A program made the position numbers and the translations under genes. A model generated the notes under the pieces. The model did no database searches. It was not told the origin of the DNA and saw only the letters and a list, made by a program, of their open reading frames with translations. Of a stretch of 64,000 nucleotides of DNA, positions 34,945 to 46,178 are shown piece after piece. Source of the DNA: Ceratodon purpureus (Eukaryota > Streptophyta > Bryopsida > Pseudoditrichales > Ditrichaceae); contig CM026426.1 in NCBI GenBank assembly GCA_014871385.1, forward strand, positions 66,921,692-66,985,691, given 5' to 3'. The stretch's first letter is position 1. Each line of letters begins with the position of its first letter.

Positions 34945-35800
34945 TGTGAGTTAGCTGCTCTTGGTTCAATCGCCCTGGATCCCATCTTGTTTGATTCCTT
35001 TTGCACGAGCAGATCGACATGTGTGTTGTCTTTGCATAAATGGGTTGAATAAATGGATCACCTCGCAACGAGTTGCCTTCACGCTCGAATGTTAGGACGC
35101 TCATTTGTGTCCTAAGTTTGTGTGGAGTGAAATGTCTTGTCGTGTCTTTGTGTTCGGATAGAGTGTATACGTCTCGATAGAAGCAGATGCTTTCTGAGTC
35201 CTGTAAATCTCACTTGGTGCCCCACCAGAGGAGAATAATTGAAAACTTTCTCCCTGTTTCTGATCAGCTGTTTAGCTGAGAAATGATTTTTTTCAGAATT
35301 TAATTACTGCTCTTTTTCTGCTGGTCTTGATCCGAACTGCTGAATGTGACTGCTTTGAAACCTTTTAGGAAAGTGTGAATACTGAAAATCTCAATGTTGT
35401 TTCTGTTGCTACTGAATCCTAATGTCCTTAATGTCCTTGTTGGTTCTCTTGCTGCTTGCTCACTTTGGATCCTTTCACAAGCGTATGTACTGAGCACAGT
35501 TCATTTTTTCAAATGCGAAGTACTGAGCACCACCATGTTCTTTGCAGGTGGATGATTAGAGCATCGTCAACTTTGTGCCTCTTGACATAAGAAAGGAAGA
35601 GAGGTAGAGTTTTATCAATTTTATCCAGTTCTCTTCCTGTTGTGCATGTTCCAACTAATTGCTAGTGTAAGGATTGATGTAATCGTCTACAGTGTTATCG
35701 GTTATGAATGTGGATTTGGTTTTCGGCGTTTATAAATTTGGATTCGAAATGTTTTTTTTAGAGGAAGGCACTGATACGTGCTCATGTTGCAAGAGATGAT
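34945..35800. other. intergenic or intronic stretch between SKP1 and cytochrome b5 fragments
   Basis: T-rich, intron-like. No feature recognised. Confidence 0.4.
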
Positions 35801-35802
35801 GG

Positions 35803-35884
35803 ATGGGAAGGAAGGTCTTGTCGCCGGAGGATGTGTTTGTGCACAACCACTCTAGGGATTGCTGGTTCGTCATTGGGGGCAAGG
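35803..35884 (+). pseudogene. cytochrome b5 first-exon fragment
   Basis: MGRKVLSPEDVFVHNHSRDC followed by WFVIGGK matches the N-terminus of plant cytochrome b5, and AAG|GTGAGC sits where cytochrome b5 genes commonly have an intron. The haem-binding HPGG exon was not found in the next 700 bases, so this is probably a fragment. Confidence 0.65.
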
Positions 35885-36691
35885 TGAGCTTCCGGGTGGT
35901 TCTGGTGCGGTTTCAGTCTTTGTTTTTGGGTTCCAGATTGTGTAGATCTTGTGTGGACCTTGAGTGGATGTCTTCAGGGTTCTTATGGGTTTGGTTTATG
36001 TTGATTCTTGTGGACTGTGGGTGTTTTGGTAGGGAATGGTGTTGTTTTTTGGCATGTGGGGATGGTCTATAGTGTGAGTTGATGAAGGATTTGGGGTGAG
36101 TTCATTTGGGTGGGTTGAGCTGATTGTTCTGATGGTGTCCTTTTCATGTCCCGCAACAAATGAACCACTGTGACTGTGGAAGTTATTTGTTGCATTTTGT
36201 TGAACTATTTCTGAAGAAAGCTCCTTAGTATTTCAGCCTTGCTACAAGCGAAGGGTTTCCATACTTTGTGAGTGGATTGTATTGCTTTGAATTGTTCCTT
36301 GCAGTCCTGCTTTTAAACAGATGTTGGAAATTTGGAAACCTAATAAATCTGCTGGATTAAGTCTTCCCAGATCAATACATATCTTTGCAGCGTTTGGTTA
36401 CAAGATGACTACGGTATTGGCATAGCACTATTTAAGTGCTTGACTCTTCTCTGCTGGATGTTTCCTGGCTGGCTGACAGAGTGGAACTTCTTTTTTTGAA
36501 TGTGTCAGCTTATAAGAAACTGTTTTAAACCATCTGAAGCGTCTACTAAGCTCAATCATCTGCTAAGCGTCTGCAATATCATCTAAGACTTCCAGCTAAG
36601 GTACGAATTTCGATGATGATGTTCTACTTCAAAACCTCCATGAACTTCTAAATTCCTTGAACTACTTAACTCCTTGAACTACTGAACTGGA
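35885..36691. other. noncoding stretch
   Basis: No continuation of cytochrome b5 and no other gene seen. Confidence 0.4.
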
Positions 36692-38547
36692 CTAAGTTAA
36701 AGTTTTTTGTTTACCTCTCCTGGAATTCGTTTTAGGTGTATTCTTTCTCTTCTTTGCTGTTGCTGCATGTACAGAGGATGATACTGGTATTGATGCTCCA
36801 GCATTTGCATCCAAGCATTCCTCAACCACATCAGCTAGTGGTATGGTTGGATCAGAAACATCTTCATCTTCAGCATTCTCCTCCAAATCAAGGTTCATAG
36901 TAAAAAGAGGAGTTTCAGCATTGACCTCCATTGCCTTCAATTGAAATGCAAGTAAGAAAGCTCTCTCAAATCCACATTTCTCCCACCCTTTTTGTATCAT
37001 AGCTTCCATCTTTTCGACTTGTGTCCAAGCTGAGAACAACCATGCAGGAATCCGTGGTTTCAAGTTACTCATGCCCAAATCAACTTCAAGTTCTTTGTTT
37101 GCTTCAATCTGTAATTTCACTTCTGCTGCTGTCCAATTGTGGAATTCTAACATAAATGCATGTTTGAATGGCCTCTGCAGAATGACATCAGCTAGTTGTA
37201 GCTTAGAAGTACAATTGGCTGGGACAAATATCACCAAGATATTTGCATGTTTGGATTTAATCCAATTCAGAAATTCAGCACTTTTGTGAACAGACCATGA
37301 GCCAATCAGCCATATTAACTTCTGGTCTGTTGGAAGCTTGTGTTTGACAATCTTGGAAGCCAAGTAGGGCTCTAAAACCTCTTCAACAAATTGTTGAGAG
37401 GTATGTAGTGCACTCCAATGATTTGGAGAAATGGTAAAATGCCATCCTGCCTCCATGCATTTCATCTTTTCATCACTTTGTTTTGGTAGGCTCCTTGTTG
37501 TTTTCCCTGTGAACATTGCTTGAATTGGCAAAAGCTCTCCACTAGCACTAGAGGACATAACACATGTGATTTGCCTTTTGTCCTCCATGCCTAAAATTTT
37601 GACATCTTTTGTTCCTTTTGCATCCCATATTTTGCTCCATGCTGCAGGTACCAAATGGATACCTGTTTGGTCTGAATTGATCACAAGAGATGGTGGGATG
37701 CCATAAACTTTAGCAAGGTATGCTACCCTGTAATTCATGTTAAGTCCTTGCTCCATCCAATCTGAAGGTAATTTACTTGCAGCAGTAGTACCTTTTCTAA
37801 TTGTCTAATTCATATAAACTTTCATGAAATCATTTGTCCATTGTCTTGACACTGTGAAACCTCCAGGTTTATCATCAAGAAGTTGAGGAGCAAGAGCCTC
37901 AAACATTCCTCTAAGCATGGGCTGTACAATGGAAATGAGGAGAGTTTGTTCAGCTTCTCTCATTTTTTGCAACTTGGATACAAGTTGATCACAAATATGG
38001 GCGTAATTCTCTAGAATTGGCAAGTTTTGATCTTGATTCTTTGGATGGTGTCCTAGGTTTGCTGTTTCCTTGTAATTAGCTTGCAATTCTCCTTTTTCAT
38101 CAAACCAATCATACAAGCTTGACCTTCCTAGTTTCTTGTAAGGACTAGGACAAGCTGGTGTTCTAAATGCAATTTCCAAGTAGTGAATTGCAGCTTGTGT
38201 CCTTCCATACCTTTTAACTGCCTCTTGAATTGGTGAGAAGAGCTCCTTGGTGAACCACATGTTGTATGAATGCCTCTTCTTTTGTAAATGTTGACATTTC
38301 TTCCTTCTTGCATCCTGCTCCTCTTCCTCCTCCTCTTGTTTGATATCACTTGGCATATAAGCATGGTGCTCTTCCTTGGGCATCCAACTTGGCGCTTCTT
38401 TACAATCTCTCCTTGAATTTCCTTCTCAGCTGCAGCTATGGCTTTTAATTGATCTAATTCCTTTGCAACAACACTCTCTCTCTCCTCATGTGAGATCTTT
38501 GTAAACATAGAAGTTAACATAGATTGCTTCTTCTCACCAAATGCCAT
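36692..38547 (-). pseudogene. pogo/Tigger-type DDE transposase, inactivated
   Basis: Starts with ATG at 38547 (MAFGEKKQSMLTSMFTK), has an AT-hook-like KKRQVGCPRK, then a frameshift near 38380. It continues through SRQWTNDFMKVYMN to a TAG at 37805, and in the same frame through the DDE domain to 36692. The DDE_1 family motif around the first Asp is intact (LVINSDQTGIHLVP). The second, usually in LIDCWSVHKS, reads LIGSWSVHKS, so Asp is replaced by Gly. The third lies in LQLADVILQRPFKHAF. The tail is acidic then basic (KKRKNTPKTNSRRGKQ). It would have cut and inserted at TA sites. Three lesions including a lost catalytic residue make it dead. Terminal repeats were not identified. Confidence 0.85.
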
Positions 38548-38968
38548 TGCTCCTACTTGGCATGCACAAGACTAAAAAGCTATGACATCCTATAGCAAAA
38601 AGAGGTGAAATACTACAGTAAAGAGCTTGTGTTCTCAACCCTAAGCAAACACAAGAAATGCCCTCAAAGGTTTAGAGTTTCTTGAGTACAAGCTTGAAAC
38701 AAACCAATTATGAGCATAGAACGGGCAATTCCGTTACAGTTTGTTACGAACAGTCGAATGAATGAGAAATTTTTGCTCACATCCGTCGAATTTTAATGAA
38801 AATATTATTTCATCCGTCGAACGTAAAAAGTGGAAATTAAATTAATTATTCGACACCTTACTGTCGAACTGGCCTATCACATACGGTATACTAAAATTTA
38901 TAGATATAATGCATGCAAACTTCGTCGATGAAATCAACCACTCTGATTCATTGTTGTGTATTTTTAGG

Positions 38969-38988
38969 ATTAAGGTGATCACCTCAAT
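38969..38988. repeat. 20-bp near-palindrome, copy 1
   Basis: ATTAAGGTGATCACCTCAAT; one mismatch from the perfect palindrome at 39054. Confidence 0.85.
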
Positions 38989-39053
38989 CCAATGGAAACT
39001 AAGTATACGCCGAAACGATTGTTATCAAAAATCAGCGAGGACCCCTTTTTATA

Positions 39054-39073
39054 ATTAAGGTGATCACCTTAAT
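39054..39073. repeat. 20-bp perfect palindrome, copy 2
   Basis: ATTAAGGTGATCACCTTAAT is identical to its own reverse complement. It lies about 160 bp beyond the 3' end of the ParB-like gene. Confidence 0.9.
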
Positions 39074-39235
39074 ACTATCTGAAGAACCAGTTAATCGGGA
39101 GGGCACCATTTGGAACGCAAAAACTAAAGGAACATATAGAATTTCACAACATCAGAAAGCCAAACCGCTGAAATAATGTTTAGTACAATAGCAACAAACA
39201 TAGTAAGAAGACATGGTACTTACGTTCCCATTAGT

Positions 39236-40678
39236 TCACTTTTTCGACATTGCTGGACTGGCTTTGATTAAAGCGTTGAAACGAACCCTCTCTGGCCTCC
39301 CCATTTCTTCCTTTATCCGCCTAACATGGATGAGATTAGATGCCCACGTCGGTTTGAATGGGTATATCTGATTGGACTGGTTGTAGTATTCTGAAATGGC
39401 TTGTATCTTCCAGGCTTCCAAGTCCCAAACTATTCGAGCTCTCCAAGTTCAGAGCAGTTCCTTCCGCTCTGTACTAACGTGATTCTCCCCAAGTATACGC
39501 TGCGCTGCCTTCATAGTATGTTGGCCATTTATTGCATAGAACCTGCAATCCTTAATCTCATTCCATCCTTAAGACCTTCCTTCAAGCCTTGTGGATACAA
39601 GCGCAGAAACTGCTTATTGGGAATCACTTGGGTCATAAGGGTGTTGTAAACCGTCGTCACACCATTAGCCTCTAACTGCCGCACGATACAATTGCAAGGA
39701 ACAACGTCGACTTTTGTGACATCTACTTCCACAATTCTGTCATAGCCAAGAGGGTAGTACTTTCCGAAGTCTGCCTCAAAATTAGCAAACCTCCGAATGC
39801 ACTCCTCAGCCACAACACTGCCATCGGCATTGCGATTGGTCGGTAGGTCGTGTTTACTTGGAAGATCCACCTCTATGACTCCATCTGCTTCGACCTGTGA
39901 ACTAACTCCCACTATAGGTGCCACTTCTGTTTTTTTGGCAGCTGCTTTACCCCTAGGAACCTTCTTCGGAGCACCCCGCACCACTTCCAATCCTGCGGGA
40001 GGAATGGAAGCTTGTGTAACCTCTGATGAACTTTCACTCTATTTCTTTGGGGTCTTCACCTTTGTTTTTTTAGGCGCGGACTCAATTACCTGCAAAATCA
40101 ACTTCCCGACCTGCATATCTCACAGAAACATACTCGCTCGATAAATACGACCTTCGTATACAAAAAAAATCATTATTTTTTATCTGCAATTATTTTATAG
40201 ACACAATGGTAATTAACTATGAATGATAACATACCTGCATTTCGATTATGAATGTCTTGGACAATTGCTTTTGAAATGTCTAGGCTACAAAAGCCGCGAG
40301 TGTTGATTCCTTCCATGCCTTTTGTAGCTCAGCGTGGTTCAACCCATACAAAGACAAGTTTATTAGAAGAGCTTAGCGGATAGAGTCTAGTCGTTGGAGA
40401 GTGATACAACCGTATGAATGTGTCTGCTTACACGAAATTACTAAATGTCCGGAGACGGGCATGTAAAGATCTCCATTAACAAACTTCACTAAAAGGACTG
40501 TCAACTTTGATTTAGAGCTCTCGCTCGACAAACATCATCCCGCTGATACGTCGACTGTTTCACTTCTGATGGTGAATTTGTCATCTTCAATCTGTTCAAA
40601 AAAGTCCTCGTCACAGTCAGGTGGGCAAATATCCTGTCGAACAGCTATCTTGAAAAGAAAGGAGTCGTATGTTGTCAT
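39236..40678 (-). pseudogene. ParB-like domain protein, multi-exon, damaged
   Basis: A likely start is ATG 40678 (MTTYDSFLFKIAVRQDICPP). A possible middle exon (40236-40345) ends at CAG|GTATGT. A third opens after TTTTGCAG near 40092 with VIESAPKKTKVKTPKK and runs to a domain with VTKVDVVPCNCIVRQLEANG, LRLYPQG, then, after a one-base frameshift near 39560, RFYAINGQHTMKAAQRILG and a tail with AISEYYNQSNQIYPFKPTWA and EMGRPERV. The V.V..VVP...R.L followed by AINGQH...A layout resembles the ParB/sulfiredoxin fold (compare DGQHR motifs); this is from memory of the family. In-frame stops at 40535 (TGA), 40280 (TAG), 40039 (TAG) and about 39455 (TGA) suggest decay, though exon borders are uncertain. 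Palindromes flank it. Confidence 0.5.
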
Positions 40679-41061
40679 CCGGCAAGGTACGAGCTACACT
40701 CAATTAGTGCATATATGAGTACTTAGTAAAATACAAATTGAATGAAATTAAGAAGACCACACTATCTTCGATACACAAATCAACAAATGAATTTTTGACC
40801 TTTCTGTACAAGGCAGTGTGAAGGTAACAATCAATTCTTGCTTACAAGGGGGAAATAAAGAGATTTAGTAATACCAAATCACAGACATAATGCGGGAGAA
40901 GATAATGAGATTCTTTATACACCCGGAGAAATTTAATGACGGAGAATAAGGAGATCATCTTAAAAGGTAGCTATGTTGACCCGAACCCATTCCGTGTAAC
41001 AGAAATTCGCTTTAGCCGAAATCCTAAACGGCTCTAAATCTTCGAAATGGGATGTAAGGTA

Positions 41062-41081
41062 ATTAAGGTGATCACCTCAAT
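41062..41081. repeat. 20-bp near-palindrome, copy 3
   Basis: ATTAAGGTGATCACCTCAAT, identical to copy 1, about 380 bp upstream of the likely start of the ParB-like gene. Confidence 0.85.
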
Positions 41082-43360
41082 TGCAAATCACTAATAAACA
41101 TATACATACCTCTGGGCACATCCAACTTGAACTAGGGTAGATGATCTACAATTCTTCAGAGGAACTTTAAGCTACTATGCTAACAAGAGGAAAATTGAAA
41201 ACGGGATGAACAAGTATTCATGTGACAATCGGCAGTTTAAGTAATTGAATGAGATAATTGTGTCAATACAACATACTGGCGCATTTTCAAAGATTGAATT
41301 GACCTAGGATTCATAAACGTGTGACCAAAAACCGAGAACAAGCAGAAATAAGGAGATCTCCTGAATAAGGTATCATTAAACTCTATGATGGAAATGATAT
41401 GATCTTTGGAAGAAAAAGGTGAATTCCGAGATTAGAGAAAGGCTAGGCAACCTGGGAACTAAATCGTTACGACGCTAGGATGGCTTAGAACCTGAACACC
41501 ACAATGCAAGGTGACCACCATGAAAAGCAACCTATTGAAAGAAATGGCAAGAAAATAATATGTTAACAATGTGAAATAAAAAAACTCCTCCCGATGATTT
41601 AGACAAAATAGGGATACAGGGTCTTAGAGAGAGAGTCAGTTTGGTTGATGTTCTTAAATTCAAAACTACCAAAGCAACGTGGTATATCATCTGAACTATT
41701 ATGTAAAGCAGTTTTTGAAGAAAACAAACAAATGACTGACAGTCACTCGTGTAATTCCCAAGAAATGTCTACACGCACCAACAAATGCAGATTGAAAATA
41801 GTGCCTTCAGGATATCGACAACATTAAAACGACGCTACAGGAAGATTCTAAACTGGTGCTGTTGGAACTCTAGGAATAAATCAAAGAATAGTGTACAGGT
41901 GCTTGACTTGTGATTCCAAAGGAAAACAATGTAGAAGAAGCTAATGACAAGCAATCGTGGGAAGAAAAAATGGGACGGACACCAAACGTCCAGGGGTTCC
42001 TTCTAGAAATGAAAACGAACATGTAAACCCTACTACACACACTGCAAGCAATTCAGAAGAAAGTCTAAACCCTTCAAATACCAAAGCACGAATACAAGTT
42101 CATGGTGGTCGGAAATCAGATATATAAAAGTTGGAGATCAAGCTAATCTGTCATACGGAACGCACAATTTCCTCCTTAAACGATGACCAACTCAACGCCA
42201 AAATGACTAATTGATATTGCTCGAAACACCTGTGCTGTATCTTCCAAAAATCCAGCAGCTGAGATGTAGAAAGACAAGTGAATGTAACAGAAATCAGCTC
42301 TACTGCTCTGAAGGGGCAAACTCAAAATATGGATTGGAACTACTGAAATATCTGTGGACGTTTGAGCCGCTTGTACCAATCCCAAACTATAGAACAAACT
42401 TGTATGCGTGGTAGACCGCGATGTGGGAAACCAATTCCAGGTTGATACTAGTGAGAGGTTTCACGAACGTCTGGGACGAGAGAGAGGAGTGGAAATGAGA
42501 ACAAAGGTTTCAGAAGAGGAGGAGGTCGATGACGGCGGGACAGCGCTGGAGGATAACTGGGAACCAATGCTCTCATTGGGGTGAAGGTAGCGAACACGAA
42601 TGGGAACGCTATGACGAACAGATTGGGATGCAAAACAATGACGTGGAGAACATTGAGGACAACTAACATGATGAAATCTGTGGTGGGAACACTCCACTCA
42701 ATCAGGTGACTGGGAGTGCATAAAAAGGCGGCTTTGAGATGCAAGACGATGATCATGATGGACCAGCATCACGTAAAGCGATGATGCCTATATAAGTCAT
42801 CATTAAACATTCCATTGATATAGCAATGCTGGAAACTATGAATATTATCTAGGCATCAAAGAGACCTCATAGAAACTTTCTCCTGCACCAAGTATAGTTA
42901 TATCTGATTGTTGAATATTTTCTTAGAGTCATGAGTCACGTCCGTAGGTACTAAAGATAATCCTGAACTCCAATTTATCCCATTTGCAGCAGTTATACGT
43001 CATGCGAAAGTAGGACCATCAAATTGGAAGTAAATGGTTAATACACAATTCACTGTGACGATTATAGACTTCAGAGTACCAAAAAATAAATATAATTGGT
43101 GCCTAAGCTCCATCCATGATAAACTGAGTGCCAAACTATGAAGCAACCTCATTTAAATGCTGAGTTACTGAACCTTAATTTGAAGTGGTTGAATAGTTAA
43201 ACCTCATAGACACGATTTATGGGTGACAAATCAACAAATATATTTAAAATTGCTTTCCATAGCCAGAACACTTAATTAAATGGGTTCCATATAGTTCTCA
43301 TAAAAGAACAACTTCCAAAATCATGCTTTTCAAGAAAATAAGAACCAAAAATACATGCAT
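41082..43360. other. intergenic stretch
   Basis: No gene recognised. The 42.4-42.8 kb segment is purine-rich with overlapping frames on the minus strand that have no known domain. Confidence 0.4.
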
Positions 43361-43368
43361 ATATAAAT

Positions 43369-43400
43369 AGATATAGATATATAGATATAGATATAGATAT

Positions 43401-43497
<97 letters not shown>

Positions 43498-43505
43498 TAT
43501 ATATA
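43369..43505. repeat. AT microsatellite with ATAGAT variants
   Basis: A run of ATAGAT units merges into (AT)n, roughly 43370-43495. Confidence 0.95.
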
Positions 43506-43913
43506 AATACTTGAATAAATATACACATTCCAACTCTTGAAACATTTTTAAAATTTGGAATGAACACTTATATTATTTAACAAATATTCATGTCACTTTA
43601 AAAACTTGTATATTTTCAGGCAATATTATAAAAGCATGTTTTTTCTTTCTAGAAATAAATAAGATTTTATTGTAATAATTGCCAAGATAGCATGTTACAT
43701 AATATGGGCATTTTTTACCATGCACTAAGTAATGAAGATAAAGTATATATATAATCAAATATATAAAAAAAATCATATACTTTTAGGCATGTATTCATTA
43801 ATTTTTGCATTATACGCAAATCTAGAATTCTAATGCATAACACATACTCAATTTAGCATTTTACCTAGCTTCATATATTCAAATGTTTGTTACTCTATCA
43901 CTTCTTTTGAATT

Positions 43914-43991
43914 AATCAAAATACATACTACAATGCATAAATTTCAACATATATAAATATATATATATATATATATATCTAAAATATATAT

Positions 43992-44051
<60 letters not shown>

Positions 44052-46010
44052 AAATATTTTGTAAGAATATATAATCCTAAACATATGCCTATATTGAAGT
44101 ATGTATATGTATGTGTGTTTTTATTTATATATACCTACAAAGTTGTTTTTTAGTGAAGCCCTTAAAATTTCACATCATAGGAGAGCGATGGCCAAACGCT
44201 GTTGAGAGAGGCGCTAGAGCGATGATGGAGAGCTGTGGTGGTGTGTGATGGGCTAACACATTGCAAGTACCACACCCAGGGTGGTTCCAATGTGTTTGTG
44301 GTCAGTTTTTGTTTGGAAGTTGGTGAAATTTAGATCTAGATCTAAAACTTATGGTACTTGCAGATCTCGTATAAAACGTGTATTCTAAATCCTGAGCATG
44401 CTGGCAGAAAATGGATGTGCTGCTCTGTTGGTTGCATAGCCCGTTTTACTATTAGATCTATGAGTACTTTAGTCTTATTTCTCTAAGTTAACCCTCCTTT
44501 CAACCAAATTCATAGTGTCAGACCCTCTCAGATATTCACTCCAGCGCCACATCGCCCTTACAGACAACATGAAGAATCACGCGGAACCAACCAAAGGCTA
44601 CAAATGTTTAGAGAGAGTTTTCCTTACCTTCTCTCTACTTCTTTTGTTTTATGCTTTCAAAACCTGTACATTTGGCTTCACTAACCCTTGCAAGCACCCT
44701 GTTTCCACCTACAAGCACTCAAGATCCAAGAATCACTGCGAGCACAACATTAACAGGGTGAAGATCGACAACCTAACATTTTAAACAAGCTGCTATTTTC
44801 TACAACTAAACGGACGTAGCATCACGCCCAAGAAGAGCCTCAAGCTGCACCAAACTATCAGCTATATTCTATATTTGTATAATTAGTTATTTTCCATACA
44901 TGAGGTATAAATGACAAGAACAGGTTTCTTTTCCAATCAAAAATTAAGTGCATGATTAATTGAACCATTTGATTGTTTAAACTTTATGCTAAAAAAATGC
45001 ATTTAAAAAAAAACTATATTCATCAATATGAAAAAAAACTATATTCACCAAACTATATTCATCAAACTATATTCATCAAACTATATTCATCAAATTAAAA
45101 ACAATAAGCTAACAAAATCAAATATATAGGGGGTTGACTTTTTTTTTAAAAAGGAAAAAAAAGAAATAGAAAAAAACTATCAAAATGAAAAACATAGTGG
45201 GTTGAATTTTTAAAAAGTAGATAAATAAAATAACCCGAGTAAGCTATCAAAGGCAAATACGGAAGGAGTTGAAAAGAAATGAAGAAATAAAATAAGAAAA
45301 AGTAAAATGAATTGAAAAATAAGCTATCAAAATGAAATACATAAGGGGTGGAATAAAATAAAATAAAAACATTTAAATATAGAGATACGAATACAAATAG
45401 GAAAAGCCATTAAAAGCAAGTACATAAGGGGTTGGAAATTAGTTTTAAAATGATAAAAAGAATAAGCTATCAAAATCAAATATATAAGCAATTGAATAAA
45501 GAATTAAAAATAAATAAAAATGCTTCCACACCTTGGTGTCTTTTTTTCCAATGAATAATGATACCTTTGTATTTTTTGGAAATAAGTAGACATGGCTAAC
45601 ATGTATCGTTTAGAAGTAAGGAAGCTATGATATTTTTAGGAATTAAATAAGTCCTGTAGAATGTCAACTTCGAGCATTAAAAATGAGGCAATGAAATATT
45701 TGACCCTTCGTGCTATAACTAAATGTATATACAACTTTAAAATTTTGTATCTAAGACCTATTATTTGAAAAAAAATTAGGTAAGTTATTTGTAGGTTTAT
45801 GTGGAAGGTTTTACCACATTTACATTTTATAATTAAGGGGTTTGAAGTTGACGTGGACAAAGGTTTAGTGGATAAAGTTGCATTCTCTACAAAATTTACC
45901 TTGAAGTATCTTTAGGCAAGGAGATTTCCTCACTAAACATCTAGTTTTTTTCCTTACTGAAGTACTCTTTATTAACCTTTCCTTTCTTTCATTTTTATTT
46001 CAAAATAGAT
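43914..46010 (+). repeat. 2.1-kb tandem duplication, first copy
   Basis: The sequence from AATCAAAATACATAC at 43914 to about 46010 recurs immediately after, with coordinate offset 2097 before and 2127 after its internal AT microsatellite. It contains a (AT)n block (43958-44049), an 89-codon frame at 44515 of unknown meaning, three units of ACTATATTCATCA, and degenerate AAGCTATCAAAATGAAATAC-type repeats at 45.1-45.5 kb. No transposon gene is visible. Confidence 0.95.
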
Positions 46011-46084
46011 AATCAAAATACATACTACAATGCATAAATTTCAACATATATAAATATATATATATATATATCTAAAATATATAT

Positions 46085-46178
<94 letters not shown>

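Noticed and set aside
43272..43567. YIYIYIY-type proteins on the minus strand, and MRIYIYIY at 46083
   Set aside because: Translations of AT microsatellites.
44515..44784. 89-codon frame repeated at 46642
   Set aside because: Identical because the whole 2.1-kb segment is duplicated; no domain, no splice support, one D/N difference only.
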